In this document: piece by piece, positions 11,947 through 23,917 of the stretch
Numbering within the stretch: position 1 is the stretch's first letter
Layout of the letters: every line of letters starts with the position of its first letter
DNA from: Atherinomorus stipes
Taxonomy: Eukaryota > Chordata > Actinopteri > Atheriniformes > Atherinidae
Direction of reading: 5' to 3'
DNA: 64,000 nucleotides
Assembly (NCBI GenBank): GCA_023101725.1
Contig: JALJCO010003521.1
Coordinates: 62,001 to 126,000, forward strand
Program-made: the position numbers and the translations under genes
Notes under the pieces: generated by a model
Databases searched by the model: none
Told to the model about the DNA's origin: nothing
Seen by the model: the letters and a program-made list of their open reading frames with translations, nothing else

Positions 11947-13123
11947 AGGAGCTGTATCATGCTTTTCAAATGTTCCAAAAGTCAAATACAGGCATTTATA
12001 AGCTAGATATGTTCCCATCGTTACTATAGAAACTAATTTGGTGTTAAATATTAGTTTTTCGATGCATCTAATTTCCAACACGGAAGTAAGATGGCTGACT
12101 GTACTGAACCACGGAGCTCTCGACCAATTGCAGCATGTTTTACGCCCATTTCATTTCATGACGTCGCCCCGGAAGAGACACTTATTCTGAAGGGTCACAG
12201 AATTGTCTGTAGCACCGGCAGCTCTCATGTGGATGTTAGTAGTAAACATTGATGGATAATTACTCCGATCGATGGGATAAAACAGACCAGCCTGTTATGG
12301 AGCTGTATGCGCTCGACCCAGAGTCTGATATGGAGTTTGAATTACACGCAGTACCACAGAAGTACCACAGAGACCCCTGACAAGTAAGTAAATTAGCGAA
12401 CAAATCATAGGCTAACAGTTAGCATTGAGCTGAGAGATGTGTTGACTCACCAGTGTTGTTGTCTGTCCATGCGCGTTTTTATAGTAGGAACTGCGTCAGG
12501 TTTCAGAAGTAATACCAGAGAAAAAAACACTTTACTGCCCGAGATTCATGAAGTTGTCAGGAGTGAAGTTCACACACAAAGTTGAGGTTTTTTTCTGCTC
12601 CTGAAGTTATAATCCAACCACTTCTGGCAAGTCGATTTATCCAGTACAACAAATACACTCCCACGCTGAACATAACCACGCTGAACGTAACTGCATTTTT
12701 CCCAACTTACTGTCCTCTAGAGCTTAAAAAAAAGAAAAAAAAAAGGAAGAAAATTCCCCTGAACTCTTGAGCAAATGTCTGTTTGCTGATGGCTGCTTGT
12801 CTCTGAGGAAATCTTCCTGCAGGTGTTAGTTTCTTCCTCAGAGAGTGTGTATAGGATTCTCTGAGTTTCTGTTCAATAGAGGGCGTCTTGCTAGATGCTG
12901 CGCATGCGTGTTTGTCACTTCGTGATTGGTGCCACGTTCATACGTAACGGGGTGGATCGTCAGTCGTTTGCAGGGAGGTAGCGCTTGGTTTAAATATTCA
13001 TGTAGATTACTCAAATATGCATGAATGAAGAAAAATAACGATTTAAATCATTTCTTGATGAGGAAATAACACACTGACATGCTGAAAAGCTCTTAAAAGT
13101 CCATTTTTCATGATAGGGCTCCT
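11947..13123. mobile_element. TTAA-target DNA element A inside Tc1
   Basis: Starts AGGAGCTGTATCATGC and ends with the inverted TCATGATAGGGCTCCT. It is flanked by TTAA at 11943-11946 and 13124-13127. Removing it with one TTAA restores the Tc1 reading across the site. TTAA targets are used by piggyBac and Kolobok elements; I cannot choose between them. A short ORF-like stretch at 12252-12380 (MDNYSDRWDKTDQP) could be the start of a lost gene. Confidence 0.8.
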
Positions 13124-13421
13124 TTAATTCTAAGCGGTATGTGTGGAGAAAACCAGGCACTGCTCATCACCTGCCCAATACTATCCCAACAGTGAAACAT
13201 GGTGGTGGCAGTATCATGCTATGGGGGTGTTTTTCAGCTGCAGGGACAGGACGACTGTCCTTCATCTTTGAAGGAAAGATGAATGTGGCCAAGTACAGAG
13301 AGATCCTGGAAGAAAACCTTTTCCAGAGTGCTCATGGCCTCAGACTGGGCCGAAGGTTCACCTTCCAACAAGACATTGGGCCTCATGCAAGAAGCATTCA
13401 TACGAACAAATTCTTTCTTAA

Positions 13422-14222
13422 AGGAGTGATGACATAGCAGTTAAAAACTAGTTTATGTTGTTGGCATTACTGCATATGTAAATACTCCAAAGAAAAAAAC
13501 GGCATTTTTTACAGCGGAGTATTGTTTTGAAACGCCAGACCTCACTTCCTCAGTAATACAGTTGGGTCTGGTGATGATATGGAGCTTTACCCGGAGACCA
13601 CGTTGACTTCATTTTGATTGGCTACACCTTATTTGGCTATGACCTTATTTGGAGAATCTAGGTCAAGCTGCGGTCGGAGTTTGCTAAAGGCTAACTGCTA
13701 GCAACATGGGCACTTCAGACAGTGAGCTACGTTTATCAGACAAGACAGCATTTAGAAAATAAATAAACTTACAGGTAATGACAAGGTTGTGGCCCCCTCC
13801 CTCAGTGTTGCTGCAGAAGTTTGCTTTTAAATCCATTTGTTTGAAAACCCAGACCTGACTACACAGAAGTAACTACTAGCTCCATACACGCAGCTGAATC
13901 AGAGGAGAGGGGGGGGGGGGGGGGGAAAGAGCGGGGAGGGGGGGGGGGGTTTATGATGGTGTTTTAGGAGAAAAAAATAAAAAAGAAAAACAAGAGAATG
14001 AAAGAACAGAGAAAAGAACAGAAAGAAGACGAATGATAGAACTACGTAGAATGATAGCCTGATGTCTGATTCAACTGTTTCTGAGCAGAGAGACAAAGCT
14101 GACAGACCATAAACAGGAACTTTGATTCTCACTCTGGACATTCACATGGCCTCATCAGTGCACAATAGATCATATTATACACCCAAAACCCCAGAAAAGT
14201 GAAATTTGATGTCATGGCACCT
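13422..14222. mobile_element. TTAA-target DNA element B, third-level nesting
   Basis: Starts AGGAGTGATGACATAG and ends with the inverted GATGTCATGGCACCT. It is flanked by TTAA at 13418-13421 and 14223-14226. It lies 44 bp inside the GGGCCTCATGC element, so it is younger than that element, which is younger than Tc1. No ORF. It contains a poly(G) stretch at 13909-13951. Confidence 0.75.
13909..13951. repeat. Poly(G) tract
   Basis: Two G runs separated by AAAGAGC and A. It could be a real slippage-prone tract or a consensus error. Confidence 0.85.
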
Positions 14223-15270
14223 TTAAATGGTTTGTAAGGGTGATTTAGCAACTCTTCTAACGGTAAGACGTGCAGTCAGTTCACTTCATGGCACCTTGGC
14301 TTTGTTATTACTCAAAATGTGGATGTTTGGCTCGGACTTTGTGAAAATTAGAGTTTCATATTTTATGTGTGTTGTATGAGAGAGATGGAGAAGGTGATAA
14401 AAGGATGACAGATGTGGTCTAGCTACACGTAGGCTTTTTTATGCAGCTGGGATGCCCCATACACCTGTGTGCGTGTGTATTAAAAGGAGATTTTGCAGAA
14501 TGTTGCGCTGTGTTGGTTGATGGAAACTCATATTAAGCATTTACATCATATGTTGCACCTCTTGGCCTCCACCAGTAGTTTTCAGTGGCTGTCTTGCTTT
14601 TGTTAGACGTCTTTTTGACACCATTATAGGATAAAATATTTTTTTTTTGTTTTACTTCTGTATCAGTGCGACCAACAGGCGACACGGCATTTACAGCTCG
14701 GCTTTTACCTCCTTTAATTAATTCTGCTGCTCAGTCAGCCGAACCTCCATCTCTGAACTAGTGAAGTTTCTCTTCATCTTCAATGCCATTTCTCTGAATG
14801 AACACCTTCTGACAAGTGTGGGAAGTCGTGTCCTTATATGGAATTATCGGAGTGTCATTTATGCAGATGTGCAATTCTCATGAACGCGCGCTCATGTACG
14901 CAGAGGTGGAACGCATCATGTTTACGAGGTTCATTTACGCAGTTATCTGAAGTTGAGTGTTTGTTGAATCTGACGTGGTGCATTCGTAGGAGCCCACGGT
15001 AGGAGAAAAAGCAAGAGAAAGATACGAAAAGAATAGGAACATGTTGCATGAGGCCCAATGACCCTCAGCACACAGCTAAAATAACAAAGAAGTGGCTTCA
15101 GAACAACTGTGGGACCATTCTGTCACAAACCATTTCTGTTTTTTTCTGTCAAGATGGAGTGCTGAGTGTACAATAATGAACAATAAAATGAACTTTTTTG
15201 ATTTTGTCAATTGGCTGCAATAAAACAGGGAAAGTTTAAAGGGGTCTGAATACTTTACGTACCCACTGTA

Positions 15271-18033
15271 TAAGAAAGAAAGAAAGAAAGAGAAAGAAAT
15301 GGGTCAGAGCAAGAAAGGCCCAGTCTCAATCTTTTTTTTTATTTTACCCATCGCCCCCTAAAATGGAACCTAAAGGGTTGAAAGTCAGCCCAGAGGTTTT
15401 CAAACTTTTTGAGCCATGATGATCTGAACGTTGCTAACTGCTAGCAGAATGATTGTTGGCAACCTGTAAACATCAGATGAGATTGCATCGCTTCCGGCAT
15501 GCAGTATTACTCTCACCATTCAATCACTCTCATTGATCAGATTACCTATTACCTTTTGAACTGACCGTCAGTCAATCTTACTACAGTATTTAAGCAGAAC
15601 TCGGTAACTTCAGCTCGGGGCTCCCCCTTTGTGGTGTCCTTTCACTATGGTAAAGTTCGTACCCCCCTACACCCCCACAGCACACAGAAATATATTCAGG
15701 GATCAGAATAGAGGAAAGACGGGTATAAGACATCTAAGCTTTTACTAACTTGTTGATGCTACTGCAGGAGTCCTGTGTCTCCTGCAGCGGGACGTTTTAT
15801 CCGCGTTTTGCGGGTAAATATGCCGTGGATTATATTTTTCTCTGGTGTTGGTGCAGGTAAGAATACGAACTTTCATTTACTTTTTGTGGACATGACAAGT
15901 GACTATTGAGCTGTGAGGCTCGGTGCTTCACCTGGCACCCAGGCAGCACAAGCTACATGAACCGAATCTTCACTCTGGTCCAGCAAAGAGTTGGTTTTGA
16001 GAGCCAGAAGCCGGTGTTTAGGTGGTGGGAGGCTAAAGAAAAAGTTTTTAGTCTGGTTCTGTCGCAAACCAGCGCTGAAAGCAGTTCGGTGGGTGGGGGA
16101 CGTTAGTGCTGTATAGCAGTTTCTGTTGTAGCAAGATCAGTGTCGCGTCTGCTCAGGCAGACTTGCAAGTGCTGCTTACGGAGCAGGGACACCGGGGGAG
16201 GCTAGGAAACATCGAATCGCTCCATAAACACTTTGTTTAGCCCCACAGGGATTCTGAAAAGCATTTGTTGAGGTGAAAAAGTTACTGAGTTCTGCTATTA
16301 GAGTGATTGATGGAATAATAGATGATTGAAAAATGTAAGGAATGCAGAGATGATTGGCGGAGATTTTTTCAGCCCCATTACTTTCACAACTGATGTATAA
16401 TAATATTCATAGATTTAAAGATTTCAGTTGATCATAGTGTATGGGGTAGTGAATCCAATTTTATTGAATATCGCAAAATTGTTGAAAGAATTATCTTCTC
16501 TAATGCCTTTAACATAACTGTGAACAGTAATATTCTATTTTGCGCAAAGGTCACATTTCACATAATTTCTTTGGTTTTTCAGTCATTGGTGCCGCAGTTT
16601 CCCATTTCTCCAGATTTTAGGCGTACGCCAGGGTCAGAACTGCCAAGATTTAGTGTCATTTTCCCACAAAGTTTGGTTTTTATAAAGCCCAAAAGTTGAC
16701 TATATTTGGTGTACATCAGTTTTTTTGTGAGATTTATAAATGAGGCCCATGAACATGAGATTGTATAAGTTTGTTTTTTGCTTTGTACATTTGTATCCTA
16801 ATATAATCAACTAGTTCCTTGAATTTCAGAATGTTAAAGTAATAAATAGTAGTAAATATATTTAATTAATATTAATATTATATGTGTTTCCACAAATCTC
16901 AATACAAAAAGTATATTAATTAATAATAGAAAATGGCTAGTGGATAATTAGAGGGGAAACTTGGGTTGTAAACAGAATTGCAATAGATTTTGACATTTTG
17001 GATTTTACGTATGTGATTTCCAGCTTAGTCACTTATCAACAACTCAAAGAAATTTGGTTTCAGTAAAAATTTCAGCATTATTTGAAGTTTCTACAAGTAT
17101 TCAAGCAATTTTTTTCTAAACATGATGCATCTTGTTTTACCAAGAAAGCCGGGCTTGTCCACAGGAACAGAAGTGGAAGCAGAAGTGGCTTCAGTATATT
17201 GTGACACTCGTGCTGAGTGCTCCGGCTACTCTCTGAACTGTGACATACTGGTTTGTGGTAAATTACTGGGGACATGAGCACAGCATGAAATCAGAACGCA
17301 GTGGCTCAAAGCATGTTAGAAAAAGAGGCCAAATATTGACATTCCCTATTTTAACAACTGTACACCCAGTGAGGGTACACGATTTTTTTTTTTTCTTTTA
17401 GAAATCTGATAGCAAGCTGTTGTTGTTTGCTACTCTACTTGTTAACATGTTGTCGAATGAAACCACACATCCACTCCCTCCCCAAACCCCTGAGAAATTA
17501 AGTAGAACAGAAATCTAAAGGATTCTAATATTTCTAAGAGTATTTGTGCAGCAGGACACTAGTCAACGCTTGATGAGCGGCAAAGTCAGTAAAGTTTATT
17601 TTATCTTCACCAAAGTAGCTTCTAACAACATCCGAAAGGAGTTGAGTCCTAATTTCATCATCCTTTTTAAAATTCAAAGAGCTGTGTAAATGGAAGAACA
17701 CAACCCAGAATCAAGCTTTGCTGAACTGGTTAAGCTCCATGTCCAACATGAAATCACAGCTGGGGCTGCTTTTATATACTGTCAGAGGAAAATGGTTTTC
17801 TGATTAAGGATATAAATGTTGTAGTTTGTACTTATATTACTCGATTACAGTACTAAACCTTCAAAAAGACAATACTCTTATTTTGAAGGTATGAAATAGT
17901 AATGGAGTATCAGATTAGCATCAGCATTTCCAGGTTTCTGAGATCTGTGAGTCAGTTTGCAGCTGCACTAAATTCTTTCTGCTACATTTAAGTTTAAACC
18001 TTTCAGATTTTTAGGTCTTATATATACGTATGT
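15271..18033. other. No gene seen; short GAAA repeat and one element end
   Basis: A GAAA-type microsatellite lies at 15274-15298. Near 16565-16748 there is a degraded element end (TTTATAAATGAGGCCC) related to the GGGCCTCATGC element. The rest shows no recognised coding or repeat structure. Confidence 0.4.
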
Positions 18034-18220
18034 TATCAGGTGAGAGGCAGGTACACCCTGGACAGTTACAGTTAATACAAGAGTTTTATTATTCAACGCC
18101 ACAGATGAAAAGGAGCAGGAAGAAGATAAACTTGTAATGCCGCCCTTTTCTGTACAAATATTTCTGTTACTGTAGGCACCAAAAGTACACCAAATCAATT
18201 ACATAGAGAAAAAGAAAAGA
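18034..18220 (-). repeat. SINE scrap plus segment shared with 38030-38160
   Basis: 18034-18064 matches the body of the SINE seen at 29521 (AGAGGCAGGTACACCCTGG). 18085-18215 is the reverse complement of about 38030-38160, including ACAAATATTTCTGT and AAAGTACACCAAATCA. At 38 kb this segment lies next to a hammerhead-like motif, so it may belong to a Penelope-type or LINE element. The motif itself is absent here. Confidence 0.5.
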
Positions 18221-18462
18221 AATATAAATCATCAACTCCATCCATCTTCCAGTGCATAAGAGCTAATTTAATCTTTTTAAAACATTTTTTAAACAGAAAA
18301 ATACTTGAGAATTCCATAATTTAACAGCTGCAACAGAAATACCCATTTGTTTTAACATTAACCGACCAAACTTGGGTTTAAAATCCATCCAGCATCTGCA
18401 ATCCTCCTCTTCTAATTCAAACAGGTTCTGTAACTGTTCTCGTAAGCTTTATGCATTATTAC

Positions 18463-18863
18463 TAGGGTTGTCAAAAAATTAATCCTAAATTAATCCTATT
18501 GTCAAACAAGAGATGTTCTTTTTAATTAGTACTGGTATATGCGGAAAATACATTAACTTTTGTTTTACAACTTAAAGGCTAAAACCAAGCTACAAATCTG
18601 GGAGTAGTCCAGGACTCAGACCTGAATTTCAGCTTCACATTAAGACAGTTGTGAAGTCAGCGTGTGAGGACGTATCAGCAACATTCTGGACTAAACTGCA
18701 GCTGTCTGAAGGACTTTAGGGAGACATGTAAGGACAGGGTTTCAGTAGTTTAGTCTACTAAAGATAAATGCAGAATTCCTGCTGAGACACCTTTCATCCT
18801 AAATGTGTTCTAGAAGTGAAAAAAGCAATGTGATTAATCAGGATTAATTTTTTGACAGCCCTA
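18463..18863. mobile_element. hAT-type MITE carrying a LINE-like core
   Basis: The ends TAGGGTTGTCAAAAAATTAA and the inverse TTAATTTTTTGACAGCCCTA are flanked by an exact 8-bp duplication ATTATTAC (18455-18462 and 18864-18871), the hAT signature. The interior (about 18575-18665) reads, with one frameshift, NLGVVQDSDLNFSF. That resembles the L2/CR1 LINE motif NLGV..DSDL.F. The MITE has either captured or been invaded by a LINE fragment. Confidence 0.8.
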
Positions 18864-18871
18864 ATTATTAC

Positions 18872-19497
18872 CAAAGTCTAAAGCTCAACTACATCCATTT
18901 TTTTCAATAAACCAGACAAAATAAAAAGTCTATTTGTATGTACTCCATACCCTATTTTGTATATTATTCTTACAGCCCTTAAAAATGGAGTAATACTGCT
19001 CTTATTAGTATTGCCCCACACAACCAAACAATACATAAAATATGGTAAAACCAGTGCAGTATGAAGCACTCTTAATATATTAGTATCCAAAATGTACTTC
19101 ATTCAAAACAAAAATGTTTTTGGCGACCTTAGATTTTATAAATGCAATATGATTTTTCAATGTGAATTTATCATCCAGCAGGACACCCAGAAACCTAACT
19201 TCATGCATTCTTTCAATGTTCACCCCATCAATATAAAAATCAATTTCCTCCTTTATTCAATTGGCAAAAACCATAAACTGAGTTTTTGTCAAATTAAGAG
19301 TTAACTTACAGTAATATAGTCAAACCATTTTTTAAGTCTCATCATTCGAACAAGTTTGCTGACAAGTATCGTCAGCAAAAAAAAAAACGAGTTGCAGTAA
19401 TTTAGAGACATCACAAATATCATTAATGTTTAAAATCAAAAGATTGGGACCCAAAACAGAACCCTGTGGAACTCCACACTTTATAATCTCATTATCA
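18872..19497 (-). pseudogene. LINE reverse-transcriptase fragment
   Basis: The minus strand shows IIKCGVPQGSVLGPN and then an ADDT catalytic box with an extra stretch before it. After a gap with frameshifts come DTNILRVLHTALVLPYF and YCLVVWGNTNKS, the usual C-terminal LINE region. No 5' half or endonuclease domain is present. The 5' side abuts a Tc1-type MITE fragment at 19498 and the 3' side abuts the hAT MITE duplication. A jockey/CR1-like clade is likely but not proven. Confidence 0.8.
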
Positions 19498-19630
19498 TTG
19501 TCATTGATTTTGAATTGTGGTTCAACAGAAATAAAAAAAACAGCACACAAAAAATAAAATAAATAAACAAGCATGATGGAGCTCTGAAGCTGAAATTTTG
19601 CTAAGCAACACTATGAGGCAATCACTAATC
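19498..19630. mobile_element. Fragment of the Tc1-like MITE seen at 57850
   Basis: Aligns to about 57970-58110, including TTGATTTTGAATTRTGG, AAATAARYAAGCATGATG and GCAATCACT. Only the inner part remains; neither terminal repeat is present. Confidence 0.65.
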
Positions 19631-19849
19631 CCGGCTCCTGATCACTGGTCCCGATCAATAACTGATCGCAGCGGTGATACTGGTATTATTACCAATCTCC
19701 TGACTAGAACACAGGAATAATTTCTGCCACCGTGGTGTTTTAATCCGACATGGTGACCATGATGAAAGACTAAATAAATCATGTAGTCTGAACCTGCAGA
19801 AGTTATCTGAGAGGATTTTCTGAAGATCAGTCACTCCTACTTTTTTTTT

Positions 19850-20042
19850 TTTTTAGGATTTTTTGGGCACTAGTGGCCTTTATACGACAGTGTATAGTGA
19901 CAGGGAGGGGGCAGAGAGAGTGGGGAGTGACATGCAGCAAGGGGACCTGGACCGGGAATTGAACCGGGGCCGACTGCGCTGAGGAACTGTAGCCTCTGTA
20001 TATGGGGCAGCTGCTCAACCAACTGAGCTAATCACCGCCCCC
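19850..20042 (-). mobile_element. tRNA-derived SINE
   Basis: The minus strand begins GGTGATTAGCTCAGTTGG (box A) and continues to CCGGTTCAATTCCCGG (box B) about 55 nt later. A C/T-rich body with CCCACTCTCTCTGCC follows, then ACTATACACTGTCG and a T/A tail. A Pol III-type promoter is expected; retroposition would depend on LINE machinery. No flanking duplication resolved. Confidence 0.75.
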
Positions 20043-20289
20043 TTCCGCTCCTATTTTAACTGTTTACTTGCATTAACGTTTTGATTTTTGTAACTGAACC
20101 AGGACTCAAAAATGATATTTCCCTGACATTTTCACGTCATAACATGACCTCATCTGCATAAAAAGTCGAGTCTTGCATGTAAAACTAAAGTTTTCTCATC
20201 CAATAATGTTTTTCCTGTGTTTTCTTGCCCCCTGGTTGCGCATGCCACTTATCCATGACAGCTTGGAAATCATCTACACTGTATATTAA

Positions 20290-20907
20290 AGGGACATTGT
20301 GTAATCGCGAGCAGCTCCCTCGTACTTTTCATGCTGCGTTCGCGTGAAACCGGGCAAACCGACGACAGCCAATGCATGTAAAGTTATCGTTGGCCTCTAT
20401 GTGAAGACGTGGTCCGTCAGTTACAGTGATATCAGTCCACATCTGATTTGATGTCATGGCGATGTCATATTGTTTTCCCTGACCCATGTTTTACCGTCTT
20501 TTGCTCAGCTTCATTGATTAAAATTACATCTGGTTTGTTACCAACGGCCGTCTGCCTGACTGCACGTGAACGCAGCATCAGTGAGACGCTGGTTTCTCCC
20601 ACTGCAGCGCGGTGACTTTACAAAGGCATTACCTCGAACTGAGCTGAAAACTCCGGTGTGTCCGGTGAGTTTCTGTGTTTTCCTACTGTCACGCTTCTTC
20701 TGAATGCAAAAACATGGCAATGCGACATGGCAGCCTCCACCGAGCCGACCCGCTCGATGTGTAAATAAATGATACGGACGGCAAATTTAGAACTTAGAGG
20801 AGCACTTCAGTTTGTTGATGGGAGTGATTACTGTTCATGAAAAAACACTTCTAACCAAATAATCAGTTTTTGTGAATAAATAACAGGAGAACTTACACAA
20901 TATCCCT
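20290..20907. mobile_element. TTAA-target MITE
   Basis: Starts AGGGACATTGTGTAA and ends TTACACAATATCCCT, with TTAA at 20286-20289 and 20908-20911. 618 bp, with no coding capacity conserved. Confidence 0.8.
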
Positions 20908-21014
20908 TTAAGGTTTCAACCAAAGTTAAGTTTACATTTCACGATTTACTAAACTCTGGTACTGCGAGGTGACCCGTTCCAATCCACGGTGTTGATGTGG
21001 AGATAGTGGAGGAC

Positions 21015-21330
21015 TCCTTATAAGGTGGTGCACACATTGACAATAAACTGGACTGGACCAGTGAGACTGATACTATCTCCAGGAAAGGTCAGAGCTGCTT
21101 CTATTTTCTGAGGTGCCTGAAGTCTTTCATCATCTATGGGATGATGCTCGGGGTGTTTTATGAGCCTGTGGCAACCAGCGCTCTCCTGGCAACAGACCAA
21201 AAGTAGCCATCGCCAACAGGCTCCATAAACAGGTCCGTAAGGCCAGCGATGTCCACTGTGATGCACTGTCAAACACCACATGAGCTCATTCCTGCCTGCA
21301 GCCGTTGACCTCTGTAATTCTACCCTCAGG
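21015..21330 (+). pseudogene. LINE C-terminal fragment (CR1/Rex1/L2-like)
   Basis: A frame from about 21038 reads IDNKLDWTSETDTISRKG, then FYFLRCLKSF and GVFYEPVATSALLA. This is the conserved 3' region after the reverse-transcriptase core of CR1-group LINEs. After a deletion the extreme C-terminus (SSFLPAAVDLCN) is recognisable in another frame near 21280. Dead, 5'-truncated and internally deleted. Confidence 0.75.
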
Positions 21331-22384
21331 GATTAATATCTGATCAGTTATTGTGTCTATTTAAATGTGCATGTTATGTTATACCCTTTTTTTTGTCTGG
21401 TTTATTTGGGCCAAAAAACTAACTTCCTTTGAATTAAATGAAACTGTAAAGGGCCAGTTTTTGGAACGTTTGAGCTCATGACCTCAAAATATAAATATTT
21501 CTCCAGCATTCAGCACTGCTGTTGAATAAATGAGGCCGTAGCAGTTATTATCCCAGCTGGGCGCCGTTCCTCCCTTCGCTTGTAATGAAAAAAAAAAAAA
21601 AAAAAAAAAGGGGAAAAAAAAGAATAAGGTGAAAGAAAAAGTCCATCAACACGCAAATGTCTGAAAATAACATACACTACGGCATCATATCTGCACTACA
21701 CTTACCCATTCACCTGCTCTATCTCCACTATCAGAGACGCAGTGTAAACACACACACTCCCGGCCAATCTCCTCCAGCCACACCTCCAAACAACCTCCTC
21801 ACCCAATGTTTCCCCTCCACTGATAGCATCTCTGTCTCCTACAGAGGAAAATGTCTCCCTCCGCTGCTTCCTTATCACAGGAACAATACAGCCAAGTGCA
21901 GTGACACAGTCACCTTATCAGCAGCACAATACACAAAAACATCACAATGCCACACATCACCGCACAAACTTGTAATACAGCTCATTCAGCTCCTGTGAAT
22001 CAAACTGCCGGCGCGATGCTGCCTTACAGCACGCATTCATGATCATGTCTGAGCCGGTTCGAGAGTCTGCTCCACATATGGCAGTAAACCACACGGCCAA
22101 AAACCGTCCCACAAATATGTATGTCCTGACTCAAAGCCATGTGATGACTGGAAGTACCTCTCCATCAATACGTCCCTCAACATATGGCTTTTAGTCCGAA
22201 TCAGGAGTAAAACCTGAAATGATCCATATTTGTAAAAGGCCAAAAGTCCAGTTTACAGTGCAGAGAGAAAGAAAACAAAGACAAGGAGAGAGTGTCTGAA
22301 CTTCCAGAAATCAGGGATTAGCAGATTGTAATTATTAGTTGAGATGTCCCATATTATCGACCTGCCGATATTCCTGCCGTAAAA
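21331..22384. other. No gene seen; A-rich run
   Basis: An A-rich stretch lies at 21588-21630. An open frame at 21657-21998 is C/A-rich and shows no motif. Confidence 0.4.
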
Positions 22385-23345
22385 CAAGAAATCCTGGAGA
22401 AACTGGACCGAATCCAGAAATTGGATCTGGAAATCCAGAAATTGGAAACAAAATTCTACAAACTGGATCTGGAAATCTAAAAACTTGAACTGGTAATCCA
22501 GAAATTGGATATGATAATTCAAAAATTGGACAAGGATATCCAAAAACTGGAAATCTATATTCAGAAACTACATCTGTAAATCCAGAATCTGGACCTGGAG
22601 ATTGACAAACATGATCAGATCATTTAGAAAGCGGACCTGGCAAACCAGAAACCAGACGACGAAATTCAGAAAGTGGATTTGGAAATCCAAAAACTGGATC
22701 TCATTATTCAGAAACTGGACCAGAAAATAAAAAAAAATTGAGAATAGAAATCCAAACAACTAGATCTGTAAACCCAAAACCTGGAGACATAAATACAAAA
22801 ATTGGATCTGGAAGTCCAGAAATTGGACCTAGAGATTCAAAAACTGGATCTGGGAGAACCAAAAACTGGACCTACAAATCCAGAAACTGTATCTGGAAAT
22901 CCAAAAACTGGACCTGAAGATCCAAAAATTGGATCTGGAAAACCAGAAACTGGACCTAGAAATCCAAAAACTGGATCTGGAACTTAAGAAATTGGACCTG
23001 CAAATCCAAAAACTAGTTGAGGTTCTGAACAAGGATATCCAAAAACTGAAAATAGATATCCAGAAACGAGATCTGGAACAAAAAAAAATGGATCTGATAA
23101 TTCAGAAACTGGACCGGGATATCCCAAAACTGGGAATAGATATCCAAAACCTAGATCTGGAAATCCCAAACCTGGAAACATAAATACAAAAACTGGATCT
23201 GAAAAAACAGAAACTGGATCTGGAAGTTCAGAAATTAGACCTACAAATTCATAAACTGGATCTGATAATTCAGAAACCAGACCTGGAAATCCAAAAACTT
23301 GAATCTGATTATTTAGAAATTGGATCAGGATATCCAGAAACTGAA
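22385..23345 (+). repeat. 21-bp minisatellite, about 46 units
   Basis: Diverged tandem units of the form CCAGAAATTGGATCTGGAAAT span nearly 1 kb. Because 21 bp is seven codons, open frames read as seven-residue repeats (KLDLEIQ in the plus strand). They are broken repeatedly by stops. I see no start context, splice sites or conserved flank, so I treat the ORFs as a by-product of the repeat. Confidence 0.9.
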
Positions 23346-23440
23346 AATAGAAGAGAGTTAATTGAACATTTTTGTCCCTTCAGGGTCCAGCTGAGTGGAC
23401 TGTAGGATGTAAAATTTAAAGTTCTTTATTGTGACCTTAA

Positions 23441-23917
23441 AGTGCTGATGACACGTTTTTGATATTTTTTTCCATGTTTTAGATCAAAATGTTCTTCATG
23501 ATGATCTATGTAACAAAACAAGCACAGCTGCATAGTTGTTACCCTAACTCATGAAAAATAAGTTTTTAATAATAAAATTCACATAAGATACTGAAAACTG
23601 TGTGTTGTGGCTGCTTGAGGTCTGACGAGGATGGATCTTTCATGGTGCGATCTGGCCACCCCTAGACGGGTCGTAACACTCAGCATCATCAAACTCTTCT
23701 GAACTGGCTGATGATCCACCACACAAACCAGTTCCAGTCCAGTGGTTCTGGAGCATCTTTCATGTTTTCCACGGCTTAGATTATACATGTAAATCAATGA
23801 GCAGACCGCAACTCCTTGTCTTGCTGATGTCACATCATGGAGGCTAGGTTTACTAGTGAAAAGCTATTTGCGCTTAGCCGAGCCTCCTAAACATCGGGTA
23901 TTTATGTTAACATTGGG
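23441..23917 (-). mobile_element. Family T, copy 1 (truncated)
   Basis: Begins AGTGCTGATGACACG after TTAA (23437-23440), as the copy at 51174-52907 does in inverse. A block around 23745-23800 (complement of ATAATCTAAGCCGTGG and GATGCTCCAGAAC) is strongly conserved with 51783-51835. The far end is lost at the SINE starting at 23918. Confidence 0.65.

Larger units (their letters stand above)
13378..15056. mobile_element. GGGCCTCATGC-ended element inside Tc1 (3-bp duplication)
   Basis: The ends GGGCCTCATGCAA and TTGCATGAGGCCC are inverted. The inner sequence near both ends also matches (CATACGAACAAATTC against GAATAGGAACATG). Flanks are ATT (13375-13377) and AAT (15057-15059), which fits a 3-bp duplication with one change, as in PIF/Harbinger. 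It landed directly after the codon for the second catalytic aspartate of the Tc1 transposase. A related end, ATAAATGAGGCCC, is seen near 16735-16748. Confidence 0.7.
11133..15268 (+). pseudogene. Tc1-like transposase, decayed and split by three insertions
   Basis: Tc1/mariner transposons move by a DDE transposase binding their terminal repeats. Readable pieces run in order on this strand. The DNA-binding region (about 11460-11930) has frames with KVPKSTVA and GRPAKLS. The catalytic part (13128-13375) has WRKPGTAHHLP, GGGSIMLWGCFSAAG and FTFQQD, whose D is the second catalytic aspartate. The right end (15057-15268) finishes ACCCACTG next to TA. The left inverted repeat is truncated near 11133; its inner part matches the right end. 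Several stops and frameshifts occur, and the C-terminal catalytic residue is not readable. The gaps at 11947-13123 and 13378-15056 are later insertions. Confidence 0.85.

Noticed and set aside
22385..23345. CRISPR-like regular repeats
   Set aside because: Units are contiguous 21-bp minisatellite repeats without unique spacers, in a eukaryotic context.
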